Shown here: positions 56,731 to 64,000 of the stretch, piece by piece | How positions within the stretch are numbered: position 1 is the stretch's first letter | How the letters are laid out: each line of letters opens with the position of its first letter | Notes under the pieces: model-generated | What the model saw: only the letters and a program-made list of their open reading frames with translations | Databases searched by the model: none | Told to the model about the DNA's origin: nothing | Assembly (NCBI GenBank): GCA_025351355.1 | Contig: JANXWC010000077.1 | Coordinates: forward strand, 27,568 to 91,567 | Direction of reading: 5' to 3' | DNA length: 64,000 nucleotides | DNA from: Hyphomicrobiaceae bacterium | GTDB taxonomy: Bacteria > Pseudomonadota > Alphaproteobacteria > Rhizobiales > Hyphomicrobiaceae | Made by a program: the position numbers and the translations under genes

Positions 56731-57807
56731 ATGCGCACGGACCTGTTCAATTTTGATCTGCCCGAAGCGCGCATCGCGTTGGAACCCGTGCGCCCACGCG
56801 ACGCCGCGCGCCTTTTGGTCGTACGCCCTGATCAACCCTTTGCCGACCACCACGTCAGCGACCTGCCGGGATTTTTCGGTCCCGGCGATACCCTCGTCGT
56901 CAATGATACGCGGGTCATTCCAGCGGCCCTGCAGGGTATTCGCCGTCGCGGCGAGGGGCCGGCAGCCAAGATTGCCGTTACCCTCATCAAACGCGTTTCT
57001 GATAACGCGTGGCGGGCCTTTGCCCGTCCGGCAAAAAGGTTGGAACCTGGCGACCGCATCCAGTTCGGCGCGGGCGAGAGCGTGTGTTTCGCCGAGGCTT
57101 TGAATGCCACGGTTGCGGCAAAAGGCGACGCCGGCGAAGTCGAACTCGCCTTTGATTTCAGTGGCGCAACGCTCGATGCCGCCATCGCCGCCGTGGGCTC
57201 CATGCCGCTGCCGCCCTACATTGCGTTGAAGCGCAGTACCGCGCCCTCGGACAGTGCCGACTATCAGACGCTGTTTGCCGCGCGCGACGGCGCCGTCGCA
57301 GCACCAACCGCTAGTTTGCATTTTACGCCAGCACTCATTTCAGCTATTCGCGCCCGCGGAGTCACGGTCGAGACTGTCACGCTGCACGTCGGCGCCGGCA
57401 CATTTTTGCCCGTCAAGGCCGACGATACCGAAGCCCACAAAATGCATAGCGAATGGGCGGAAATAACTTCGGCGACAGCCAACGCATTGAACACCGCGCG
57501 CGCCCGCGGCGGACGCATCATTGCGGCCGGCACCACCGCTTTGCGCAGCCTCGAAACAGCCACCGAAGCGGACGGGCAAATCCAGCCATTCATTGGAGAA
57601 ACCAACATCTTCATCACACCCGGCTATCGTTTCCGCTGTGTCGACGTGCTGCTGACGAACTTCCACTTGCCGCGCTCGACCCTTTTCATGCTGGTTTCAG
57701 CGTTCGCTGGCCTTGAGACCATGCACGCGGCCTATGCGCATGCCATCGCCCACGACTACCGGTTTTATTCCTATGGCGACGCGTCGTTGCTATTCAAGCG
57801 CGATTGA
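56731..57807 (+). CDS. queA: tRNA preQ1(34) S-adenosylmethionine ribosyltransferase-isomerase
   Basis: 358 residues starting [12 protein letters not shown], with the QueA segments [18 protein letters not shown] and [14 protein letters not shown], and a C-terminal [13 protein letters not shown]. It adds the epoxycyclopentane part of queuosine to tRNA. Its 3' end overlaps the convergent cutA gene by 37 bases. A tgt gene is not in the window. Confidence 0.95.
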   Translation: MRTDLFNFDLPEARIALEPVRPRDAARLLVVRPDQPFADHHVSDLPGFFGPGDTLVVNDTRVIPAALQGIRRRGEGPAAKIAVTLIKRVSDNAWRAFARPAKRLEPGDRIQFGAGESVCFAEALNATVAAKGDAGEVELAFDFSGATLDAAIAAVGSMPLPPYIALKRSTAPSDSADYQTLFAARDGAVAAPTASLHFTPALISAIRARGVTVETVTLHVGAGTFLPVKADDTEAHKMHSEWAEITSATANALNTARARGGRIIAAGTTALRSLETATEADGQIQPFIGETNIFITPGYRFRCVDVLLTNFHLPRSTLFMLVSAFAGLETMHAAYAHAIAHDYRFYSYGDASLLFKRD

Positions 57808-58169
57808 TCGGCCACGTCGGCAGGCATCGTTTGCGCCGCAATCCACCTGAGATAGTCATCGGACCCGGCGCCCACTTCGAGCGCGACGATGGCTGGATTG
57901 TCAAAAGGGTGCAGCGCCTTGGTGGCGGCGATCACGACGTCACACAGGCCGCAGCGCGTCTTCAGCACCATCACCACTTCCGGATCGCGGTGCAGTTGGC
58001 CTTGCCAGCTGTAGATCGCCAGCATGCCGGGAATGAGATTCGCGCAGGCAACCAGTCGTCGCCCGGCCAGCTCGTTGGCCACCGCTTCCGCTGCATCGAG
58101 GCTTGGAAACGTTGTATAAATGAGCATTGCCTTGTCGGGGTCGACGTGTACAGGCTTGTCGGCGGCCAT
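57771..58169 (-). CDS. cutA: CutA divalent-ion tolerance protein
   Basis: 132 residues with CutA signatures ([25 protein letters not shown] in pattern, [24 protein letters not shown]). I chose the ATG at 58169; a longer upstream frame overlaps nadK and is not coding. CutA forms trimers linked to metal tolerance in E. coli, but its general role is unclear. The start is only 30 bases from the divergent nadK start. Confidence 0.93.
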   Translation of the reverse strand: MAADKPVHVDPDKAMLIYTTFPSLDAAEAVANELAGRRLVACANLIPGMLAIYSWQGQLHRDPEVVMVLKTRCGLCDVVIAATKALHPFDNPAIVALEVGAGSDDYLRWIAAQTMPADVADQSRLNSNDASP

Positions 58170-58199
58170 ACCGGCACCTCGTTTCAGGATCCGTGCTTC

Positions 58200-58979
58200 A
58201 TGCCCTCCGCCAAAGTCTACGAAAAGATCGCGCTCGTCGCCAGTGAAGGTGCTGAAGCGCAGGCGGCCTTGAAACGGCTGGCCCATCGATATGGCAATAT
58301 TCCCGCGAAGTCGGCCGACGCCATCGTGGCGCTTGGCGGCGACGGCTTCATGCTTGAAACCCTTCACAAATACATGCGCGACCGCATTCCTATTTATGGC
58401 ATGAACCGCGGCTCGGTCGGCTTTCTCATGAACGAGTACAGCGAGGACGACCTTTCCAAACGCATCGCCGGCGCCGAATTAAGCCGCATACATCCACTCA
58501 AGATGACCGCGCACACGCGCGACGGCGCCGTTTTCGAGGGACTGGCGATCAATGAGGTATCGCTGTTCCGCCAGACCTATCAGGCAGCCAAGCTGCGCAT
58601 CTCCGTCGATGGCAAGGTGAGATTGGGCGAATTGGCCTGCGATGGTGTACTGGTCGCGACGCCGGCCGGCTCAACCGCCTATAATCTTTCGGCGCACGGT
58701 CCAATTTTACCCATCGACGCACCACTGCTCGCGCTGACACCGATCAGTCCGTTCAGACCGCGACGCTGGCGTGGCGCCTTGCTGCCCAACGCAGCGCACA
58801 TTGCCATCGATGTTTTGGAGGCCGACAAGCGCCCGGTATCGGCAGTGGCCGACAACAGCGAAACGCGCTTAGTGACGCGCGTGGAAATCCAGCAGGCCGC
58901 CGAGATTGATCTGTTCATGATGTTCGATCCCGGCCACAGCCTGGATGAACGAATTCTCTCCGAACAATTTTTGTATTGA
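58200..58979 (+). CDS. nadK: NAD kinase
   Basis: 259 residues with the GGDGFML motif, the NE motif in INEVSLFR, and [17 protein letters not shown] followed by LTPISP. It phosphorylates NAD to NADP. The ATG at 58200 fits the known alphaproteobacterial length; the open frame upstream is not coding. Divergent from cutA with 30 bases between starts. A structured element follows the stop. Confidence 0.95.
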   Translation: MPSAKVYEKIALVASEGAEAQAALKRLAHRYGNIPAKSADAIVALGGDGFMLETLHKYMRDRIPIYGMNRGSVGFLMNEYSEDDLSKRIAGAELSRIHPLKMTAHTRDGAVFEGLAINEVSLFRQTYQAAKLRISVDGKVRLGELACDGVLVATPAGSTAYNLSAHGPILPIDAPLLALTPISPFRPRRWRGALLPNAAHIAIDVLEADKRPVSAVADNSETRLVTRVEIQQAAEIDLFMMFDPGHSLDERILSEQFLY

Positions 58980-58985
58980 GCAAAC

Positions 58986-59065
58986 GACAATCCCGATGCC
59001 AGGCGCCAACGCGCAAATGGGAGCGCCATATCGAAGCATGCTTCGAGGGCATCGGGACTGTTGTC
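58986..59065. ncRNA. Candidate three-way-junction element after nadK
   Basis: An outer stem GACAA/TTGTC and CCCGATGCC/GGCATCGGG (58986-59000 with 59048-59065) encloses two inner hairpins: GGCGC/GCGCC (59002-59006 with 59023-59027) and the palindrome TCGAAGCATGCTTCGA (59031-59046). This fold is much more ordered than expected by chance in an 80-base gap. No T-run follows. It may be an mRNA 3' structure, a small RNA or a DNA element. Confidence 0.45.
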
Positions 59066-59245
59066 TTGGAGTGCTCAGCGACCGGAAATCAGCGAGACAG
59101 AAGGACCGGATCGCGAGCCGTGCAGCGAAGTAACTTCGCTTTGACGCAGTACTATTCTCCATCCGAAACGCTGGCGCAAAACTCGGACAGAAAATCCCGG
59201 AGTTGGACGCGCACGCAAACGCGCGACCGCAGTAATTTCGCTAGT

Positions 59246-60244
59246 CTAGCGCTTTGGCGCCAGCTGTACCGGCGCATCGTTGGGCGTTGCCGTGTAACCG
59301 TCGGCAAGCCGTTGTACCAGCACCGCCGGATCTTCCGCCGGTGCTTGCGCCGTCGTCTGAACCTTGGCCTTGCTGGCGGTTTTCGGCGCATTTTTCGGCT
59401 TGTTCGGTACCGTCGACCCCGTGCTGATCGGCGCGGCCGGAACAATCCCCACCATCTGCTTGACCAACGTCATGTCGTCGCCGACTTCCTCGGTCGGCGC
59501 GTTCTTCACGATCACGCTCTTGGCGTCCTCGGATTTGCCCTGCAAACCCAGCACCAGCGCTAGATTATGGCTCACTTTCGGATCCGCTGAGGCATCTGCA
59601 GCAGCCTGCCGCAGCATGGGCTCGGCCTTCTCCGCATGACCATCCATGGCATGCGCGAGCGCCAGATTGTTCAATAGGCTCGGCTGCCCCGGCGCCAGCG
59701 CCAAAGCGCGCTCGAAGTGCGGAATGGCCTCGCGGTATTTGCCTTGCTTGGCCAAGACCGTGCCGCGCGCCGAAATCGTCTTCCAGTCCGGCGCTGTCGG
59801 ATCGTCCGCTTGCACCAATAGTTTTTCAGCCAACGCCACTTGATCCTGGTCCAACGCCAAGCGACCGTATTCGGACGCGACCATTCTGTTGTTGGGGCTG
59901 GCCGAGTAAGCTTGCTGGATGACGGCAAAGGCTTGCGGCTTCGCGCCCAGCGCCTTCAGGTTGCGGACGTAGTTGACCGCCGCCTGCGGATCCTTCGGAT
60001 TCTGCTCGTATTGCTTGCCCCAGTATTCGGTGGCCTTCTGCAATTCTGTCTGCGGCGCGACGCTGCCGGTCGTCACATCGGATTTTGCGGCCGGCTTTTC
60101 GCTCAGGCCTGCGAAATCGAAGGGATTAGTTGCGCCTGCACACGCCCCCAGCACCAGGCTCGATGCCACGGCCGCGCCGCACATTAGACGTTTCAATCCG
60201 GGGAGAACGGCCCCAGCATGCCGGGCCGGCAAAATATCCTGCAT
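59246..60244 (-). CDS. TadD-like TPR lipoprotein
   Basis: 332 residues from ATG 60244, which has a GGAG-type site upstream. A lipobox (LVLGAC) gives an outer-membrane lipoprotein. Tetratricopeptide repeats follow (AVNYVRNLKALGAKPQAF, ALAPGQPSLLNNLALAHAM). The C-terminus is Pro/Lys-rich and probably disordered. TadD is a Tad-pilus assembly lipoprotein; no other tad genes are in the window, so the label is by resemblance. Confidence 0.8.
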   Translation of the reverse strand: MQDILPARHAGAVLPGLKRLMCGAAVASSLVLGACAGATNPFDFAGLSEKPAAKSDVTTGSVAPQTELQKATEYWGKQYEQNPKDPQAAVNYVRNLKALGAKPQAFAVIQQAYSASPNNRMVASEYGRLALDQDQVALAEKLLVQADDPTAPDWKTISARGTVLAKQGKYREAIPHFERALALAPGQPSLLNNLALAHAMDGHAEKAEPMLRQAAADASADPKVSHNLALVLGLQGKSEDAKSVIVKNAPTEEVGDDMTLVKQMVGIVPAAPISTGSTVPNKPKNAPKTASKAKVQTTAQAPAEDPAVLVQRLADGYTATPNDAPVQLAPKR

Positions 60245-60428
60245 CTCTCGGTCTCCAGAACGCAACGTCGATCAGGTGCGTGATTGGGCCAGAGACGCGA
60301 TGAAAAGTCTGGCTATAACGTCGATACTGCCTCACAGGCTTGAAAAATCCGTTAAACTTCGTGCCAAACAAAAGCGGTCGTCACTTAAATCGTGGCTGCC
60401 GGCTCAACGCCTCGCGAGGGAATGCCCG

Positions 60429-61889
60429 ATGGCAAAGAAATCCACTGCTCCGACGTCCGGCAACTCAGCATCAGCCGCAGCGGCCGTTTTTACTTCGCAT
60501 GATGCCAGTGCCAAGACGATACCCATCTGGTTCGTCGCTGACGCCATGGCTTTGGCGGCACTTCCTCCGACACACCAGGCTTGGCTCACGGCCCAGGCCT
60601 TCAAACCGACGCAGCGCAAACCATTTTTCTTGCCCGCGCCTGACGGTTCCCTGGCCGGCGTCGTGATTGGTTGTGCCATGCCGCCATCGAACGGCAGGCC
60701 TGCCGATCCGATGGCGCGCGCCGAACTGGTTGTCGGAATGCTGCCGCCATTGCTACCCCCTGGCACCTACAGTTTCGCGACCGAGTTTAAAGATCCGCAA
60801 CTGGCCGCCGTCAGCTGGGGCCTCGGCGCCTATCGGTTTCGCCGCTACAAATCCGGCGATAGCGATCCCGTGCCCAAACTCGCGCTCGCCACTGGTGCTG
60901 TTGCCGCGCGCGCGCACGCCATTGTCGACGGCACGGCATTGGGCCGCGACCTGATCAACACACCGGCGAGCGACATGGGTCCGGCGGAGATCGAAGACGC
61001 CGCCCGGGCACTCGCCACGGTCCATGGTGCCAAAATTTCCAGCATTGTCGGCGACGATTTGCTGACCAGCAATTTTCCGCTCATCCACGCAGTTGGCCGC
61101 GCCTCGCCGCGCGCTCCTCGGCTGATCGACCTCCGCTGGCAGCCTTCCGGCAAATCGACTGAACTGCCGCGCGTCACTCTCGTCGGCAAGGGAATAGCCT
61201 TCGATACCGGCGGGCTCGATCTCAAGCCGTCGTCAGGCATGCTGATCATGAAGAAGGACATGGGTGGTGCAGCAGCGGTGCTTGCGGCAGCCCACATGAT
61301 CATGGCCACCAACGTGCCGGTTCGCCTGCGCGTGCTGATCGCCGCCGCCGAAAACAGCGTCGCCGGCAACTCCTTTCGCCCGCTCGATGTCATCAAGTCG
61401 CGCGCCGGCCTCACTGTGGAAATCGGTAACACCGATGCCGAGGGCCGGCTCGTGCTCGCCGACGCATTGGCTCTCGCCGACGAGGAAAAACCCGACTTGC
61501 TGCTGACATTCGCCACGCTGACCGGTGCCGCGCGTGTGGCCTTGGGGCCGGATCTGCCACCTTTTTTCACCGACGACGAAGCACTCGCCGGACAAATTGC
61601 AGCAACCGGCCTTGCCGTCGCCGATCCAGTCTGGCGGCTGCCGTTCTGGTCGGCCTATGAAGCAGGCCTCGAAAGCCCCGTTGCCGACCTCAACAATGTT
61701 GCCGATGGCCCGTTCGCTGGTGCCGTGATCGCCGCGCTGTTCCTGCGCAAGTTCGTCAAAAACGCTTGCAGCTTTGCCCACTTCGACATCTATGGTTGGC
61801 GCCCCGCGCCCAAACCGCTCGGCCCCAAAGGCGGCGAAGTGAACGGCGCCCGCGCCGTATTCGAGCTGATTTCGAGCCGCTTCAAATAA
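60429..61889 (+). CDS. M17 leucyl aminopeptidase family protein
   Basis: 486 residues with the M17 core motifs VGKGIAFDTGGLDLKP, MKKDMGGAA and the signature NTDAEGRL, which supplies metal ligands. GAGGGA lies eight bases before the ATG at 60429. It removes N-terminal residues from peptides. Followed 46 bases later by the NlpC/P60 gene, a pairing common in Alphaproteobacteria. Confidence 0.93.
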   Translation: MAKKSTAPTSGNSASAAAAVFTSHDASAKTIPIWFVADAMALAALPPTHQAWLTAQAFKPTQRKPFFLPAPDGSLAGVVIGCAMPPSNGRPADPMARAELVVGMLPPLLPPGTYSFATEFKDPQLAAVSWGLGAYRFRRYKSGDSDPVPKLALATGAVAARAHAIVDGTALGRDLINTPASDMGPAEIEDAARALATVHGAKISSIVGDDLLTSNFPLIHAVGRASPRAPRLIDLRWQPSGKSTELPRVTLVGKGIAFDTGGLDLKPSSGMLIMKKDMGGAAAVLAAAHMIMATNVPVRLRVLIAAAENSVAGNSFRPLDVIKSRAGLTVEIGNTDAEGRLVLADALALADEEKPDLLLTFATLTGAARVALGPDLPPFFTDDEALAGQIAATGLAVADPVWRLPFWSAYEAGLESPVADLNNVADGPFAGAVIAALFLRKFVKNACSFAHFDIYGWRPAPKPLGPKGGEVNGARAVFELISSRFK

Positions 61890-61935
61890 GCGATTTTCCC
61901 TCCGGCAGCTGACCCCGCACAGGATCACCCGACGC

Positions 61936-62847
61936 ATGACCATGCAGCTCCCGCACAGTCTTGACCGCCGTCGCCACGCTTTCCGACCGGATCTTGCCGA
62001 TATCCGCCTTGAAGGCCGCGTGCTGTCACAGCGGTTTGTCGCCGGCATCGAAAAACAAGTGCGTCTCGCCTCAGTCCCTATGCGTGCGGCGCCAGACGCC
62101 AGTCTGGGCTTGGAAAACGAAGCTTTGCTCGGCGAATTGGTCACCGTGTTCGACGATGCCGGCGGCTGGGCCTGGGGTCAACTCAAGCGCGACGGTTACG
62201 TCGGTTACTTCCCGAGTTCGGCACTGACGGCCGACGTCGTCGCACCAACGCATCATGTCAAGGCGCCCGCAACCTTTATCTATCCCGAAGCCAACATCAA
62301 GCGACCGCCGATGGCCCAATTGAGCCTCAACGCTTGCTTTGCGGCGACGCCGCCGGCGCCGGATGATCGTTTCATCGCACTGGTCGGTGGCGGTTTCGTC
62401 TATGCCCGGCATGTCTCAGGGATCGACGTGTTCGCGCGCGATTTCGTCGAAGTCGCCGAAGGTTTTCTGAACACGCCCTATTTGTGGGGCGGGCGAACGC
62501 GGCTCGGTCTTGATTGCTCGGGCCTCGTGCAACTTGCACTGGAGGCAGCAGGCCTACCCTGTCCGCGCGACTCCGACATGGGTTCAGCGGAACTGGGAGA
62601 AACCATGCTGGTCCCCAGCAACTTCGACGGACTTATGCGCGGCGATATCATCTACTGGCCCGGTCACTGCGGCATCATGATCGATAGCGTCATGCTGCTC
62701 CACGCCAATGGCCACCACATGTCGACCGTCATTGAACCGCTGTCGCAAGCCGCACGACGCATTCGTAAGTCCGGCGGCGGATCGAGCGCCAGTGGACCTG
62801 AGATATCGGCCATTCGTCGGCTGCCATCAGCGAGCGCTGCGGGCTGA
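61936..62847 (+). CDS. NlpC/P60 family cell-wall peptidase
   Basis: 303 residues. An SH3-like N-terminal domain (WAWGQLKRDGYVGYFPSSAL) precedes a C40 catalytic domain with Cys in LDCSGLVQL, His in PGHCGIM and a third polar position in HANGHHM. It cleaves peptide cross-links or stem peptides. No signal peptide is seen. Its 3' end overlaps the convergent hydrolase gene by 21 bases. Confidence 0.9.
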   Translation: MTMQLPHSLDRRRHAFRPDLADIRLEGRVLSQRFVAGIEKQVRLASVPMRAAPDASLGLENEALLGELVTVFDDAGGWAWGQLKRDGYVGYFPSSALTADVVAPTHHVKAPATFIYPEANIKRPPMAQLSLNACFAATPPAPDDRFIALVGGGFVYARHVSGIDVFARDFVEVAEGFLNTPYLWGGRTRLGLDCSGLVQLALEAAGLPCPRDSDMGSAELGETMLVPSNFDGLMRGDIIYWPGHCGIMIDSVMLLHANGHHMSTVIEPLSQAARRIRKSGGGSSASGPEISAIRRLPSASAAG

Positions 62848-63495
62848 GGCTGTCGGTGTTTGGGAGAAGCGGCGGATGGCATCTGCGGCCGTCTCGAGGT
62901 TGGCGTCGTGCGTCACATCAGCCGATTTGCGCGGCTTCAGATCGTGGTCGCCGTCGCGCATCCACGCAAACGCGATCGCATTTGAAAGTTTCAAGCCCTC
63001 GACTTCTGCGCGTTCGCCAAGCGCGTCGCGTTCACCTTGCACGATCAACGTCGGACAACGCATGCTTTCGAGATGCGCCGTCCGCAACGACGCCGGCTTG
63101 TTGGCGGGATGGAATGGATAACCGAGACAGACGCACCCGGCGACGCGTCCGGCCGCGAATTCCTCATCGGCGATCAGGCTGGCGACGCGCCCACCCATGG
63201 ACTTGCCGCCGATCAGGAACCGGGTCGACTTGACCTGTCGTCGCGCTAACGCGAGCGCCTCGCGATACGCTTCCACAAGTACCGGCATTTTCGGCGGCGG
63301 GCGCCTGCTGGTGCCCACACGGCGCGCCGCCATGTAAGCGAATTCAAACCGGACCACCGTCAGCTCGCGCTCAACCAGCAAACCCGTTATCGCTGTCATG
63401 AACGCGCTGTCCATCGGCGCACCAGCGCCATGCGCCAGCAACAAAGTCGCAATACTTTTGTCACCATTGGGTCTTTCAACGTCGAGTTTCGGCAT
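62827..63495 (-). CDS. Alpha/beta hydrolase (Tex30/KANL3-type family)
   Basis: 222 residues. The family pattern LLLAHGAGAPMDSAF, the nucleophile GGKSMGGR and the late DGDHDLKP (catalytic His) are visible, with CLGYPFHP between. Members of this small family have no settled substrate. The ATG at 63495 is preferred; a longer frame to 63516 has no ribosome-binding site. Confidence 0.82.
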   Translation of the reverse strand: MPKLDVERPNGDKSIATLLLAHGAGAPMDSAFMTAITGLLVERELTVVRFEFAYMAARRVGTSRRPPPKMPVLVEAYREALALARRQVKSTRFLIGGKSMGGRVASLIADEEFAAGRVAGCVCLGYPFHPANKPASLRTAHLESMRCPTLIVQGERDALGERAEVEGLKLSNAIAFAWMRDGDHDLKPRKSADVTHDANLETAADAIRRFSQTPTASARSAR

Positions 63496-63701
63496 CGGTC
63501 CAATCTTCGCGCCCAAGCACGGGCAACATCAATCCACCCGACATTTTCGCACACGTCCTACGCCAGCTTGATATGGCGTCACCGTTCCCTACATGTACTC
63601 CGGAGCATTGTGGAGCCAGTCACCAATCCCGAGCAATCACTTGGACCGCGCCCTGAGGTCGGCTATCGTGCTCTCTACACTAGCCCCGAAGAGTGAACTC
63701 G

Positions 63702-64000
63702 ATGATCTCGCAGTCCCCGTTAGCCGACGTCAGCTCCATGCAAGACCCGTTCGGCCGGCATATCAGCTATTTGCGCGTGTCCGTCACAGACCGCTGCGAC
63801 TTCCGCTGCGTCTACTGCATGTCCGAGCACATGACGTTCCTGCCCAAAAAGGAACTCCTTACGCTCGAGGAACTCGATCGCCTCTGCTCGGTGTTCATTG
63901 CCAAGGGCGTCCGCAAGTTGCGCATTACCGGCGGTGAACCGCTCGTCCGCAAGAATATCATGGCGCTGTTCGAAGGCCTCGGCCGTCACTTGAAAACTGG
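63702..64000 (+). CDS. moaA: GTP 3',8-cyclase MoaA (3' partial)
   Basis: Translation from ATG 63702 gives a protein running off the window end. It has the N-terminal radical SAM motif CDFRCVYC (CxxxCxxC, with SVTDRC just before) and the GGEPLVRK segment. It begins molybdenum cofactor synthesis from GTP. No frame break is seen in the 299 bases present. Confidence 0.95.
   Translation, partial: MISQSPLADVSSMQDPFGRHISYLRVSVTDRCDFRCVYCMSEHMTFLPKKELLTLEELDRLCSVFIAKGVRKLRITGGEPLVRKNIMALFEGLGRHLKT

Noticed and set aside
59973..60428. Long N-terminal extension of the M17 aminopeptidase
   Set aside because: It is antisense to the TPR lipoprotein gene. The ATG at 60429 with GAGGGA upstream gives the normal family length.

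Overview
The window reads as a GC-rich alphaproteobacterial chromosome segment, most likely Hyphomicrobiales (Bradyrhizobium/Xanthobacteraceae-like). This rests on a D(-)-tartrate dehydratase that looks close to the Bradyrhizobium enzyme as I remember it, a DUF1127 protein, a TadD-like lipoprotein, ChbG/HpnK and DUF1499 proteins, and general codon use. No search was run, so taxonomy is an inference. About 65 genes, one tRNA and several terminators are supported.

Region 1 (1-3.1 kb): the end of a branched-chain-type ABC transporter (LivM-LivG fusion, LivF) followed by an enolase-superfamily sugar-acid enzyme. Region 2 (3.4-25.7 kb) is the most interesting part. It is a visibly more AT-rich block holding a full type II secretion system: gspK; gspO-G; gspJIHFE; gspLM-C/N-D, with a lipoprotein secretin. 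In the same block are exported redox proteins: a large four-motif multicopper oxidase, a SCO-cytochrome c fusion with a His-rich tail, a roughly 950-residue di-heme MauG/peroxidase-like protein with a Pro-rich linker, a 12-cysteine exported protein of unknown family, and a possible outer-membrane barrel with a His-rich mature N-terminus. I infer a dedicated system that exports a copper/heme oxidase set to the cell surface or medium, for example for metal or polymer oxidation. The substrate is unknown.

Region 3 (25.8-45 kb): D(-)-tartrate dehydratase with a divergent LysR regulator, tRNA-Leu(GAG), an aminopeptidase P, and a DjlA-like/AmiD/RuvA run in which ruvA stands alone. Then come tandem DoxX genes, an orphan ccmB, paaK, a coupled GNAT/nitrilase pair, and a GtrA-deacetylase-GT2-phosphotransferase group that resembles the Lgm/NaxD route for adding amino sugars to lipid A.

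Region 4 (45-64 kb): mostly housekeeping and short hypothetical genes. These are ribA, two metallo-beta-lactamase-fold hydrolases, aroE, eno, eda, a DUF3237 protein, an RraA-family protein, queA, cutA, nadK, a TadD-like TPR lipoprotein, an M17 aminopeptidase with an NlpC/P60 hydrolase, an alpha/beta hydrolase and the 5' part of moaA. Several tiny ORFs and a possible three-way-junction RNA after nadK are not explained by known families.
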